A DNA stretch of 6,855 bases from Clostridia bacterium (GCA_017461825.1 JAFTXB010000026.1:1-6855); one strand, 5' to 3'; shown: positions 1 to 5,092, numbered from the stretch's first letter. Program-made: numbers and translations. The notes: generated by a model not told the origin, from the letters alone.

Positions 1-498
1 ATGAATGTTATTGCATATGATATATTCCAAAATCTGGATGATGTAACATATACCGACATTGATACCATATGCAGACAGGCAGATATTATTTCACTCCACT
101 GCCCTCTGACAGCCGATACAAAGCACCTTATCTGCAAAGAAACCATAGACAAAATGAAAAAAGGTGTGTTTATACTCAACACCTCACGCGGTGCTCTGAT
201 CGACGCGGAGGCTTTGCTTGCGGGCATCAAGTCGCGGCTTGTGGGCGCAGCGTGCCTTGATGTTTACGAGGAGGAGTCCGAGCTGTTTTTTGAGGACCGT
301 TCGGGGCATATCGTGGAGGACGATACGCTGGCAAGGCTGATCTCCATGCCAAACGTGCTGCTCACCTCGCATCAAGCCTTTTTAACCGAGGAAGCGCTTT
401 CCAATATTGCAGAGACCACGGTGCAAAACATTGTTGATCTGATGCGAAACGGACATTGTGAAAACGAACTGACAGCCGACGAAAAAATGAAAGTATAA
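1..498 (+). CDS. D-2-hydroxyacid dehydrogenase, D-lactate dehydrogenase type (5' end outside the window)
   Basis: The visible 165 residues are the C-terminal half of an NAD-dependent D-isomer 2-hydroxyacid dehydrogenase, a cytoplasmic enzyme interconverting pyruvate-like 2-oxoacids and D-hydroxyacids. Seen: the third family signature around residues 54-70 (NTSRGALID), DVYEEE at 87-92, and TSHQAF at 122-127. R63, E92 and H124 match the catalytic Arg235, Glu264 and His296 of Lactobacillus D-lactate dehydrogenase, with the same spacing (29 and 61 residues). The insert after DVYEEE (FFEDRSGHIVEDD) is typical of the D-LDH branch. The GxGxxG NAD-binding motif should lie just before residue 1, and the family is about 330 residues long, so the ATG at position 1 is almost certainly an internal methionine and the gene runs in from upstream. 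Base composition jumps within the gene, from about 36% GC (1-180) to about 59% (181-360). No hairpin terminator follows. Substrate could be another 2-oxoacid; D-lactate is the best guess. Confidence 0.9.
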   Translation: MNVIAYDIFQNLDDVTYTDIDTICRQADIISLHCPLTADTKHLICKETIDKMKKGVFILNTSRGALIDAEALLAGIKSRLVGAACLDVYEEESELFFEDRSGHIVEDDTLARLISMPNVLLTSHQAFLTEEALSNIAETTVQNIVDLMRNGHCENELTADEKMKV

Positions 499-536
499 GC
501 TCTATTTCTACTCTTTTTGCAAAAAAAATCGGTTTG

Positions 537-568
537 TTGACATTCGGTTCATATTTTTGTTGTATCAT
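537..568 (+). promoter_or_regulatory. Probable sigma-A promoter of the two-component operon
   Basis: A consensus -35 TTGACA lies at 537-542. The -10 is less clear: TTGTAT at 560-565 gives the ideal 17-base spacing but only 3 of 6 matches, while TATCAT at 563-568 matches better with a long 20-base spacing. It is the only promoter-like sequence between the dehydrogenase stop and the response regulator, and would give a leader of about 40 bases. The ribosome site is AGAGAAAGG, ending at 600. Confidence 0.45.
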
Positions 569-610
569 GTATCTGTAAATCTTTCCATTCAAGAGAAAGG
601 ATGATGACAG

Positions 611-1285
611 ATGTTTCAGATCATGGTTGTGGAGGACGACAAAAATGTTCGTCGGTTGATGGAGGCTGTTTTGACGCGTTACGGCTATGAGCCGATTCTG
701 GCGTGTGACGGCGTGGAGGCTCTTGAGATCATGGATCGCAAGCACGTAGCCCTGATCGTGCTTGACGTGATGATGCCCCGCATGGACGGCTATGAGTTTA
801 CCAACACACTGCGTTCGGGAGGGTGTAATATTCCCATCCTCATGGTGACGGCGCGCGAGACGCAAAACGATAAAAAGCGCGGCTTTATTGTAGGGGCGGA
901 TGACTATATGGTAAAGCCTGTGGACGAGGAGGAAATGATCTTGCGTATTGCTGCGCTTCTCCGACGTTCGCAGATCGCGGGCGAGCGTAAGCTGACGGTT
1001 GGATCGACCACACTGTTTTACGATTCGCTTTCCGTCAAGACAGCGGAAGGAATGCAGGAGCTGCCGCAAAAGGAATTTTTGCTGTTGTTCAAGCTGCTGT
1101 CCTACCCCAATAAGATCTACACCCGCCGCCAGCTCATGGACGAGATTTGGGATATGGACAGCGAAAGCGACGAGCGCACCGTTGACGTACACGTCAGCCG
1201 CGTAAGAGAAAGGTTCCGCGCATGCCCCGATTTTGAGATCGCCACGGTCAGGGGACTGGGGTATAAGGCGGTCGTTCACAAATGA
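611..1285 (+). CDS. OmpR/PhoB-family response regulator
   Basis: This 224-residue cytoplasmic transcription factor is the output half of a two-component system. Receiver domain (about 1-118): acidic pair E8-D9-D10, phospho-acceptor D52 in the LDVMMPRMDG motif, switch residue T80 in MVTA, and K102 in VKP. A DNA-binding winged helix follows (about 128-224), with the recognition-helix stretch RTVDVHVSRVRERF and the C-terminal wing motif TVRGLGYK. Length is normal for the family. The ATG at 611 is preceded by AGAGAAAGG; the ATGs at 601 and 604 are in another frame. The stop overlaps the kinase start in ATGA, so the two proteins are probably translationally coupled. The target genes cannot be told from the sequence, and OmpR-type pairs often regulate their own operon. 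Family assignment is certain; the specific regulon is unknown. Confidence 0.97.
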   Translation: MFQIMVVEDDKNVRRLMEAVLTRYGYEPILACDGVEALEIMDRKHVALIVLDVMMPRMDGYEFTNTLRSGGCNIPILMVTARETQNDKKRGFIVGADDYMVKPVDEEEMILRIAALLRRSQIAGERKLTVGSTTLFYDSLSVKTAEGMQELPQKEFLLLFKLLSYPNKIYTRRQLMDEIWDMDSESDERTVDVHVSRVRERFRACPDFEIATVRGLGYKAVVHK

Positions 1286-2379
1286 AAACACGTGAAAACA
1301 GGCGTGAGATCCGTTTTCGGCACACCCTGCGTTGGAGGCTGACGCTGTTTGTATTCAGTGTCATGCTGGTATCGGGAATTCTCACGGCAGGTGTCTATTT
1401 TTTGGTGCTTCTGCTGTTTCGTACGCATCCCGTTGTGCTTGCGATTACCTTGAATCCGCTCTTTCTTACGGCAACCCTGCTTTGCGTGAGTGCCGCGATC
1501 GGTGTTTGCTTGTCGGGCTTCTTCGGGCGGTATTATCTTCGCCCGCTCAAGTCGATGATCCGTGCAACCAAAGAGGTCAAGCGAGGGAATTTCAAGGTGC
1601 AGATCGGGATCGACAACCACCCCGAGTCGGAGATGAGCACCTTGATCCAAAGTTTTAACGAAATGACCCGTGAGCTTGACGGCATCGAGCTGTTTCGAAA
1701 CGATTTTATCAATAATTTTTCGCATGAGTTTAAAACCCCAATTGTTTCGATCCGAGGCTTTGCCAGAGAATTGCAGCACGGCGATCTGACAGAAGCGCAG
1801 CGGCGCGAGTACGCAAAGATCATTGAGGAGGAGTCCGACAGACTTGCCAAACTTTCGATCAACGTGCTCGAGCTGTCAAAGTTGGAGAACCAGCAGATCG
1901 TCACCGACCGCACCGTCTTTTTTCTCGACGAGCAGCTTCGGCAATCGATACTTCTGTGCGAGGCTGCGTGGTCAGAAAAGGAGATCGAGATGGTGCCCGA
2001 GCTTGACGAGGTCAGATATTTTGGAAACGAGGAGCTTTTGGCGCACATCTGGAGAAATCTGTTGACAAACGCCATCAAGTTTACACCGCAAAAGGGAACT
2101 GTGCGCGTTTCTCTCACGGCAGACGAAAAAAGCATCACCGTCACGGTCAGCGACACGGGCGAGGGCATGTCCCCCGAGGTCATGGCACATATTTTTGAGA
2201 AATTTTATCAGGGTGACAGCTCGCATCACAAGAGCGGATACGGCATAGGGCTTACCATGGCACACCGAGCCGCAACCCTGTGCGGCGGGAGCATCGCGGT
2301 GCAAAGCACAAAAGGGCAGGGGAGTACCTTTACGGTCACGCTCCCGCGCCCCGAGGAGGCAGAGCGATCGCTCATGTGA
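1282..2379 (+). CDS. Membrane sensor histidine kinase (HisKA type), partner of the upstream regulator
   Basis: This 365-residue kinase phosphorylates the response regulator encoded just upstream. Order: a basic N-terminus, transmembrane segment 1 (about 20-45), a very short outside loop (RTHPV), transmembrane segment 2 (about 52-80), a HAMP linker (about 82-134, with the RPLK motif), then the dimerisation/phospho-acceptor helix with H148 in NNFSHEFKTP. The ATP-binding domain has the N box (RNLLTNAIKFT, with N259 and N263), the G1 box DTGEG at 291-295, the F box IFEKFYQ at 304-310, the G2 box GYGIGL at 319-324 and GQGSTF near the C-terminus. All key residues are present. Because almost no extracytoplasmic domain exists, the stimulus is probably sensed in or at the membrane, or by a partner protein. 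It overlaps the regulator by 4 bases (ATGA at 1282-1285). No clear hairpin terminator is visible between the stop and the tRNA promoter. Confidence 0.97.
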   Translation: MKTRENRREIRFRHTLRWRLTLFVFSVMLVSGILTAGVYFLVLLLFRTHPVVLAITLNPLFLTATLLCVSAAIGVCLSGFFGRYYLRPLKSMIRATKEVKRGNFKVQIGIDNHPESEMSTLIQSFNEMTRELDGIELFRNDFINNFSHEFKTPIVSIRGFARELQHGDLTEAQRREYAKIIEEESDRLAKLSINVLELSKLENQQIVTDRTVFFLDEQLRQSILLCEAAWSEKEIEMVPELDEVRYFGNEELLAHIWRNLLTNAIKFTPQKGTVRVSLTADEKSITVTVSDTGEGMSPEVMAHIFEKFYQGDSSHHKSGYGIGLTMAHRAATLCGGSIAVQSTKGQGSTFTVTLPRPEEAERSLM

Positions 2380-2465
2380 GCACAAAAACGAGCCCATGAC
2401 CAAGCATTGGCGATTAAGGCGGGAGAATTTTTTTGAAAAAGCGGGAAGAATTCGCCAAAAAATGC

Positions 2466-2494
2466 TTGCAATCGAGCGGAAAGTGTGATATAAT
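2466..2494 (+). promoter_or_regulatory. Strong extended -10 promoter of the tRNA-Arg unit
   Basis: The -35 TTGCAA (2466-2471) and a perfect -10 TATAAT (2489-2494) are separated by 17 bases. TGA directly before the -10 gives an extended TGn element. The predicted transcript start is about 2501, the foot of a long hairpin. The same TGTGATA context recurs at the promoter at 3633-3662. Between the kinase stop (2379) and this promoter I see only a 7-bp inverted repeat (TTGGCGA 2407-2413 / TCGCCAA 2452-2458), too widely spaced to be a terminator. Confidence 0.85.
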
Positions 2495-2499
2495 AAAAC

Positions 2500-2541
2500 G
2501 CGGCAAACAGACAGAGCCCCAAAGGGGTGTTTGTTTGCCGC
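2500..2541 (+). other. Long 5'-leader hairpin of the tRNA-Arg transcript
   Basis: Bases 2500-2513 pair with 2528-2541 (14 bp including one G-U at 2510/2531). Above this is a 3-base bulge (GAG, 2514-2516) and then CCCC/GGGG (2517-2520 with 2524-2527) closed by an AAA loop. It starts at the predicted transcription start and ends 10 bases before the tRNA acceptor stem. The following bases are A-rich, not T-rich, so it is not a + strand terminator. It could protect the 5' end or influence 5' processing by RNase P; read on the - strand it is followed only by a weak T-rich run. Confidence 0.7.
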
Positions 2542-2551
2542 AAAAAAATAT

Positions 2552-2628
2552 CTACCCGTGGCACAGCTGGATAGCGCGTCAGACTCCGACTCTGAAGGTC
2601 GAAGGTTCGAATCCTTTCGGGTAGGCCA
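2552..2628 (+). tRNA. tRNA-Arg, anticodon CCG
   Basis: A full cloverleaf can be drawn. The acceptor stem is 7 perfect pairs (2552-2558 with 2618-2624). The anticodon arm has 5 pairs (2579-2583 with 2591-2595) around loop CTCCGAC, with U33 at 2585 and anticodon CCG at 2586-2588, reading codon CGG. The T arm is 2601-2605 with 2613-2617 (one G-U) around TTCGAAT. The variable loop is AGGTC, the discriminator base is G at 2625, and CCA is encoded at 2626-2628. The D arm (2561-2564 with 2574-2577) carries an A-C mismatch at the third pair (tRNA positions 12/23), but the D loop AGCTGGATA is normal. The gene sits alone between its own promoter and terminator. Confidence 0.95.
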
Positions 2629-2660
2629 AAAAATCCAAGTTGAAAGACTTGGATTTTTTC
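2628..2660 (+). terminator. Intrinsic terminator of the tRNA-Arg unit
   Basis: A 13-bp perfect stem (2628-2640 with 2647-2659) closes a 6-base loop TGAAAG. The 3' arm ends in six T's and the 5' arm begins with six A's, so it should work in both directions. The stem begins on the last base of the encoded CCA, so the tRNA and terminator are directly abutted. Confidence 0.92.
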
Positions 2661-2869
2661 ATTTGTGTCCGCAGGACACAACATCAATTGCGTGCAACGC
2701 ACGCAACATCATTTGAGCCTTGGCTCAACATCATTCCGCCGCTTGGCGGACACAAATGAACGATGTTGCACTTTGTGCAAATGATGTGCTGCGCAATGAT
2801 GAGGTCACAGTTTGCAAGCAAACTGCGCCCAATGATGTTGCGCTCCGCGCAAACGGAATTATAACCGTT
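2658..2869. repeat. Array of nine short hairpins with an AACATCA/TGATGTT linker that reverses polarity
   Basis: Short inverted repeats follow one another almost without gaps. Span, stem and loop: 2663-2681 (8 bp, GCA), 2688-2706 (8 bp, AAC), 2713-2728 (7 bp, TT), 2735-2750 (6 bp, GCTT), 2766-2780 (6 bp, TTT), 2787-2795 (3 bp, weak), 2808-2825 (8 bp, AA), 2838-2852 (6 bp, TCC), 2852-2869 (5 bp, 8-base loop). Two-base loops would open one pair in practice. Stem sequences differ, but the joints are conserved: AACATCA at 2680, 2705 and 2727, and the reverse-complement type (A)TGATG(TT) at 2761 (degenerate, CGATGTT), 2782, 2797 and 2833. The left half is enclosed by a 15-bp perfect inverted repeat (2658-2672 / 2746-2760). 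No terminator T-runs and no CRISPR-like constant repeats are present. Small open frames through it are by-products of the repeats. Function unknown. Confidence 0.85.
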
Positions 2870-2891
2870 AGTCTGCACGCTGAAACTATAG

Positions 2892-2920
2892 TTGATTTTT
2901 AATTAAAAAAGTGATATAAT
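2892..2920 (+). promoter_or_regulatory. Promoter of the S23-family gene
   Basis: The -35 TTGATT (2892-2897) and perfect -10 TATAAT (2915-2920) are 17 bases apart, with an extended TGA just before the -10. It lies immediately downstream of the hairpin array, so the array is upstream of, not inside, the predicted mRNA. The predicted start is near 2927, leaving a leader of under 20 bases with ribosome site AAGGTGG at 2931-2937. Confidence 0.85.
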
Positions 2921-2944
2921 TGTTTTAAGAAAGGTGGTAGTACT

Positions 2945-3319
2945 GTGAAAGAAGATAAACTCGGTAATCTTTCCATGGAATTATCCGTTGAGATTTTGCA
3001 ATTAGTCAAAGAATTACGCACAAGACACGAAAATGTGATTTCCAATCAAATAGGCAGAAGTGCAACGAGCATTTGCGCTAACATCGCAGAAAGCAAATAC
3101 GCTCATGGTCGCGCCGATTTTATTGCAAAGCTTGAAATTTCACTCAAAGAAACCAACGAAACAAGTAAGTGGCTTGAAATGCTATGGAAAAGTGATTGTA
3201 TTGACGAGGAAAGATATAAAGAACTTGACCGCAAGTGTTCGACAATTAGATTTTTGCTTGTGAAGTCGATTACAACGTCGAAGAATAATCTTGTGAAAAA
3301 TAGAGGCGCTCAAAAGTAA
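2945..3319 (+). CDS. S23-family four-helix-bundle protein (23S rRNA intervening-sequence protein type)
   Basis: This 124-residue, mostly helical, soluble protein belongs to the family first seen as ORFs within 23S rRNA intervening sequences (PF05635-like), related in fold to the Avd accessory protein of diversity-generating retroelements. Seen: four amphipathic helices at about 9-28, 33-50, 57-83 and 87-112, and the family-typical core SNQIGRSATSICANIAES (33-50) followed by FIAKLEISLKETNETSKWLEML (59-80). Length (about 115-130) is normal. The start is GTG at 2945 with AAGGTGG 7 bases upstream; an ATG start at residue 11 would cut helix 1. The C-terminal tail is basic (KNNLVKNRGAQK). Molecular function is unknown for stand-alone members; nucleic-acid binding is suggested by the Avd relation and basic charge. 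It lies between a hairpin array and a structured non-coding region, with its own promoter and a terminator at 3422. Base use is AT-richer than the kinase genes, suggesting acquisition. Confidence 0.9.
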   Translation: MKEDKLGNLSMELSVEILQLVKELRTRHENVISNQIGRSATSICANIAESKYAHGRADFIAKLEISLKETNETSKWLEMLWKSDCIDEERYKELDRKCSTIRFLLVKSITTSKNNLVKNRGAQK

Positions 3320-3421
3320 AATTACACACGGGTTCAAATCCATACCGAAACAACGCACCATTGACCTTGCGAGCGAATCTTCACGCAACGCGTAAATACC
3401 CTTTCGGATGAGAGCAAACAT

Positions 3422-3448
3422 GGCAAGCATTGGCTTGCCGAGTTTTTT
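3422..3448 (+). terminator. Probable terminator of the S23-family gene
   Basis: GGCAAGC (3422-3428) and GCTTGCC (3433-3439) form a 7-bp stem with an ATTG loop, followed after GAG by six T's (3443-3448). It lies about 100 bases after the stop codon, giving a long 3' untranslated region. The stem is like the short hairpins of the upstream array, but this is the only one with a T-run. Confidence 0.65.
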
Positions 3449-3452
3449 ATCT

Positions 3453-3560
3453 AAGCCGCAGGCTTGGTATGGAATCACGCGTCAGAGTGAATGTAATCAC
3501 CAAAGGTGTATTTCCTGCGGCTTGATTCCATGTGCCATTTTGTCTCCATTGAGGAAATAC
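3453..3560. repeat. Interlocking inverted repeats with pseudoknot-like topology
   Basis: Three long perfect inverted repeats overlap. A: AAGCCGCAGG 3453-3462 with CCTGCGGCTT 3514-3523. B: ATGGAATCA 3469-3477 with TGATTCCAT 3523-3531. C: GTATTTCC 3508-3515 with GGAAATAC 3553-3560. The arms come in the order A, B, A', B', which is the topology of an H-type pseudoknot, and C competes with A for 3514-3515. The A left arm can also fold locally (AAGCC GCA GGCTT, 3453-3465). A structured RNA or a recombination/binding site is possible. The predicted terminator at 3422-3448 lies before it and the next promoter (3633) after it, so what would transcribe it is unclear. Confidence 0.6.
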
Positions 3561-3632
3561 GGGTTCAGAATTATATCGAAATACGTATTGTAAAACCGCT
3601 TCACTTTCGAAATGGTTTCGGCAATCTAACAC

Positions 3633-3662
3633 TTGACAAGCAACAGGTGATTGTGATACAAT
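3633..3662 (+). promoter_or_regulatory. Promoter of the GH39-like glycosidase gene
   Basis: A consensus -35 TTGACA (3633-3638) is followed after 18 bases by TACAAT (3657-3662), with an extended TGA before the -10. The predicted start is about 3669, leaving a leader of about 68 bases before the ATG at 3737. No operator-like dyad is evident in the leader. Confidence 0.85.
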
Positions 3663-3736
3663 GGTTACAAACAGTTTTATGATGCGTGATCGAATACAAA
3701 AACGCCAAAAAATTATATATAAAATGGAGCAAAGCA

Positions 3737-5092
3737 ATGGACAGAATAAAGATTGATTTTTCAAAGGCTTTGGGCAAGGTAAAGCCTATGCACAGCGTAA
3801 ACAACGGGCCGGTTTACAAATTTAAGGCAGATCAAAGAATTACTAATATAGACCATTATAAAGCTGCCGGTATACCGTATGCAAGAACCCATGACGCGTC
3901 TTTTTATTCAACCTACGGCGGAGAGCATATCGTTGACGTAAACATGATATTCACCGATTGGAAAAAGGATGCAACAGATCCTTCCGCATATGATTTTGTT
4001 TTGACAGACGAATATATGAGAGTCATTGAAGCCGCCGGCACAAAGGTGTATTATCGACTTGGCTCTAAAATTGAACATTGGTCCAAAAAGTATAATACTT
4101 TACCTCCTGTGGATTATCAAAAGTGGGCAGTTGTATGTGAGCATATCATTCGCCACTATACCGAGGGATGGGCAGATGGATTCCACATGGATATCGAGTA
4201 TTGGGAAATATGGAACGAGCCCGATCTTGATGCGGATGATTCGAATCATAAGCGTAATTGGGGAGGAACTGCCGCGGAATTTTATGAGCTTTACTGCATT
4301 GCGTATAAGCACTTGAAATCCTGTTTCCCGCATCTCAAAATAGGAGGTCCTGCCTGCGCGCGTCTGAAAAAAGAATGGCTTGAAGGGTTCTTTTCCAAGC
4401 TTCATGAGAACGGGATCGTACCCGATTTCTTCTCATGGCATGTTTACGCGGCAACGGTAGAGAAGGTGCAGGAAAAAATAAGGCTTGCCCGCGAATTGCT
4501 TGACAGTTACGGCTTTGAGAGCACCGAAAGTATTCTCAATGAGTGGAATTATGTTAAGGGATGGGAGGATGAAGAATGGATTTATTCGTTAAAAGCAGAA
4601 AAAGGTCTCAAGGGAGCGGCTTTTATTGCGGCAACAATGTGTATGGCGCAGTACGAAAAGCTTGATAATCTGATGTTTTACGATGCCCGTCCTTGCGGAA
4701 TGAACAGTCTTTTTTCAACTGATTTCGTGTTTGAACGCTTAAAGGGGTACTATCCTTTCTATATGTTCAACCAACTGTATCAATTGGATCAGGCTGTAAA
4801 AATTGAGAGAGAATCTGATGACGTATGGGCGGTTGCCGCAAAAGGGGCTGAGCAAAATGTGATGTTGACATATTATCAGGACGATGATGGCGCACCTGAC
4901 AAAACGGTTAAGGTCGAATTCAAAAATGTTGAAAATACAAACGGCATAAAGCTTGAATACTACTGTCTTGACGAATCACATGATTGCGAGCTTGTTAGAG
5001 AAGAGATCTTCACATCAAACGATTTTGCCGCATATATCAAAATGCCAAAATGCACAACATACCTATTGAAAATTGTTCAGTTGTCATGTTGA
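3737..5092 (+). CDS. GH39-like glycoside hydrolase (clan GH-A), cytoplasmic
   Basis: This 451-residue retaining glycosidase of the beta/alpha-barrel clan GH-A most resembles family GH39 (beta-xylosidases, alpha-L-iduronidases). Seen: EIWNEPDLD at 157-165, where E161 fits the acid/base, and SILNEWNY at 265-272, where E269 fits the nucleophile. Other barrel-strand motifs are YYRLGS (105-110), KIGGP (201-205) and FFSWHVYA (231-238). A C-terminal beta-rich domain begins near residue 350. Length fits single-domain GH39 enzymes of about 450-500 residues. There is no signal peptide or membrane segment, so the substrate is probably an imported oligosaccharide. ATG 3737 is chosen because GGAG lies 7 bases upstream (3726-3729); the in-frame GTG at 3686 would add 17 unlikely residues. 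The gene has its own promoter and terminator and no transporter or regulator beside it. It is AT-richer than the flanking host genes. The exact substrate is not determinable; GH30- or GH5-like relatives are less likely. Confidence 0.85.
   Translation: MDRIKIDFSKALGKVKPMHSVNNGPVYKFKADQRITNIDHYKAAGIPYARTHDASFYSTYGGEHIVDVNMIFTDWKKDATDPSAYDFVLTDEYMRVIEAAGTKVYYRLGSKIEHWSKKYNTLPPVDYQKWAVVCEHIIRHYTEGWADGFHMDIEYWEIWNEPDLDADDSNHKRNWGGTAAEFYELYCIAYKHLKSCFPHLKIGGPACARLKKEWLEGFFSKLHENGIVPDFFSWHVYAATVEKVQEKIRLARELLDSYGFESTESILNEWNYVKGWEDEEWIYSLKAEKGLKGAAFIAATMCMAQYEKLDNLMFYDARPCGMNSLFSTDFVFERLKGYYPFYMFNQLYQLDQAVKIERESDDVWAVAAKGAEQNVMLTYYQDDDGAPDKTVKVEFKNVENTNGIKLEYYCLDESHDCELVREEIFTSNDFAAYIKMPKCTTYLLKIVQLSC

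Larger units (their letters stand above)
3328..3567. repeat. Non-coding segment bounded by 9-bp direct repeats ACGGGTTCA
   Basis: ACGGGTTCA occurs at 3328-3336 and again at 3559-3567, in both cases followed by an A-rich tract. Together with 3320-3632 this is the only stretch over 300 bases without a convincing gene. It contains a terminator hairpin (3422-3448) and interlocking inverted repeats (3453-3560). TCCATACC (3339-3346) is also complementary to GGTATGGA (3466-3473). The left copy is part of GGTTCAAATCC, which resembles a tRNA T-loop, but no T stem forms around it. The frames open here on either strand show no recognisable domain. Confidence 0.45.

Noticed and set aside
514..525. TTTTTGCAAAAA palindrome as a terminator for the dehydrogenase
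   Set aside because: It has no loop or GC-rich stem and cannot form a terminator hairpin.
362..1291. Long - strand open frame (309 codons) opposite the response regulator
   Set aside because: It is a mirror of a clearly real gene pair with all family motifs on the + strand, and has no domain of its own.
2433..2716. Open frames through the tRNA-Arg region on both strands
   Set aside because: They read through a complete tRNA, its leader hairpin and terminator, lack ribosome sites, and give the low-complexity peptides typical of tRNA shadows.
2680..2839. CRISPR array
   Set aside because: The conserved unit is only about 7-10 bases, it changes orientation, and the intervening sequences are palindromes rather than unique spacers. 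No cas gene is visible.
2684..2902. Short open frames (60-64 codons) through the hairpin array on both strands
   Set aside because: Their repeated Asn-Asp-Val / Cys-Ala-Asn peptides are just the linker and palindromes translated; no ribosome site or domain is present.
3326..3347. tRNA remnant suggested by GGTTCAAATCC
   Set aside because: The T-loop-like string has no flanking T stem, and no acceptor or anticodon arm is found nearby.
3400..3407. attR-like copy of the tRNA-Arg 3' end (CCTTTCGG)
   Set aside because: Only 8 bases match 2613-2620, well below a normal attachment-site length, and no integrase gene is in the window.
3686..3736. GTG at 3686 as the start of the glycosidase
   Set aside because: No ribosome site precedes it, while ATG 3737 has GGAG at the right distance and starts where the conserved domain starts.
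3408..3764. Small frames on both strands between the S23 gene and the glycosidase
   Set aside because: They cross a terminator, strong inverted repeats and a promoter, and show no ribosome site or recognisable family.
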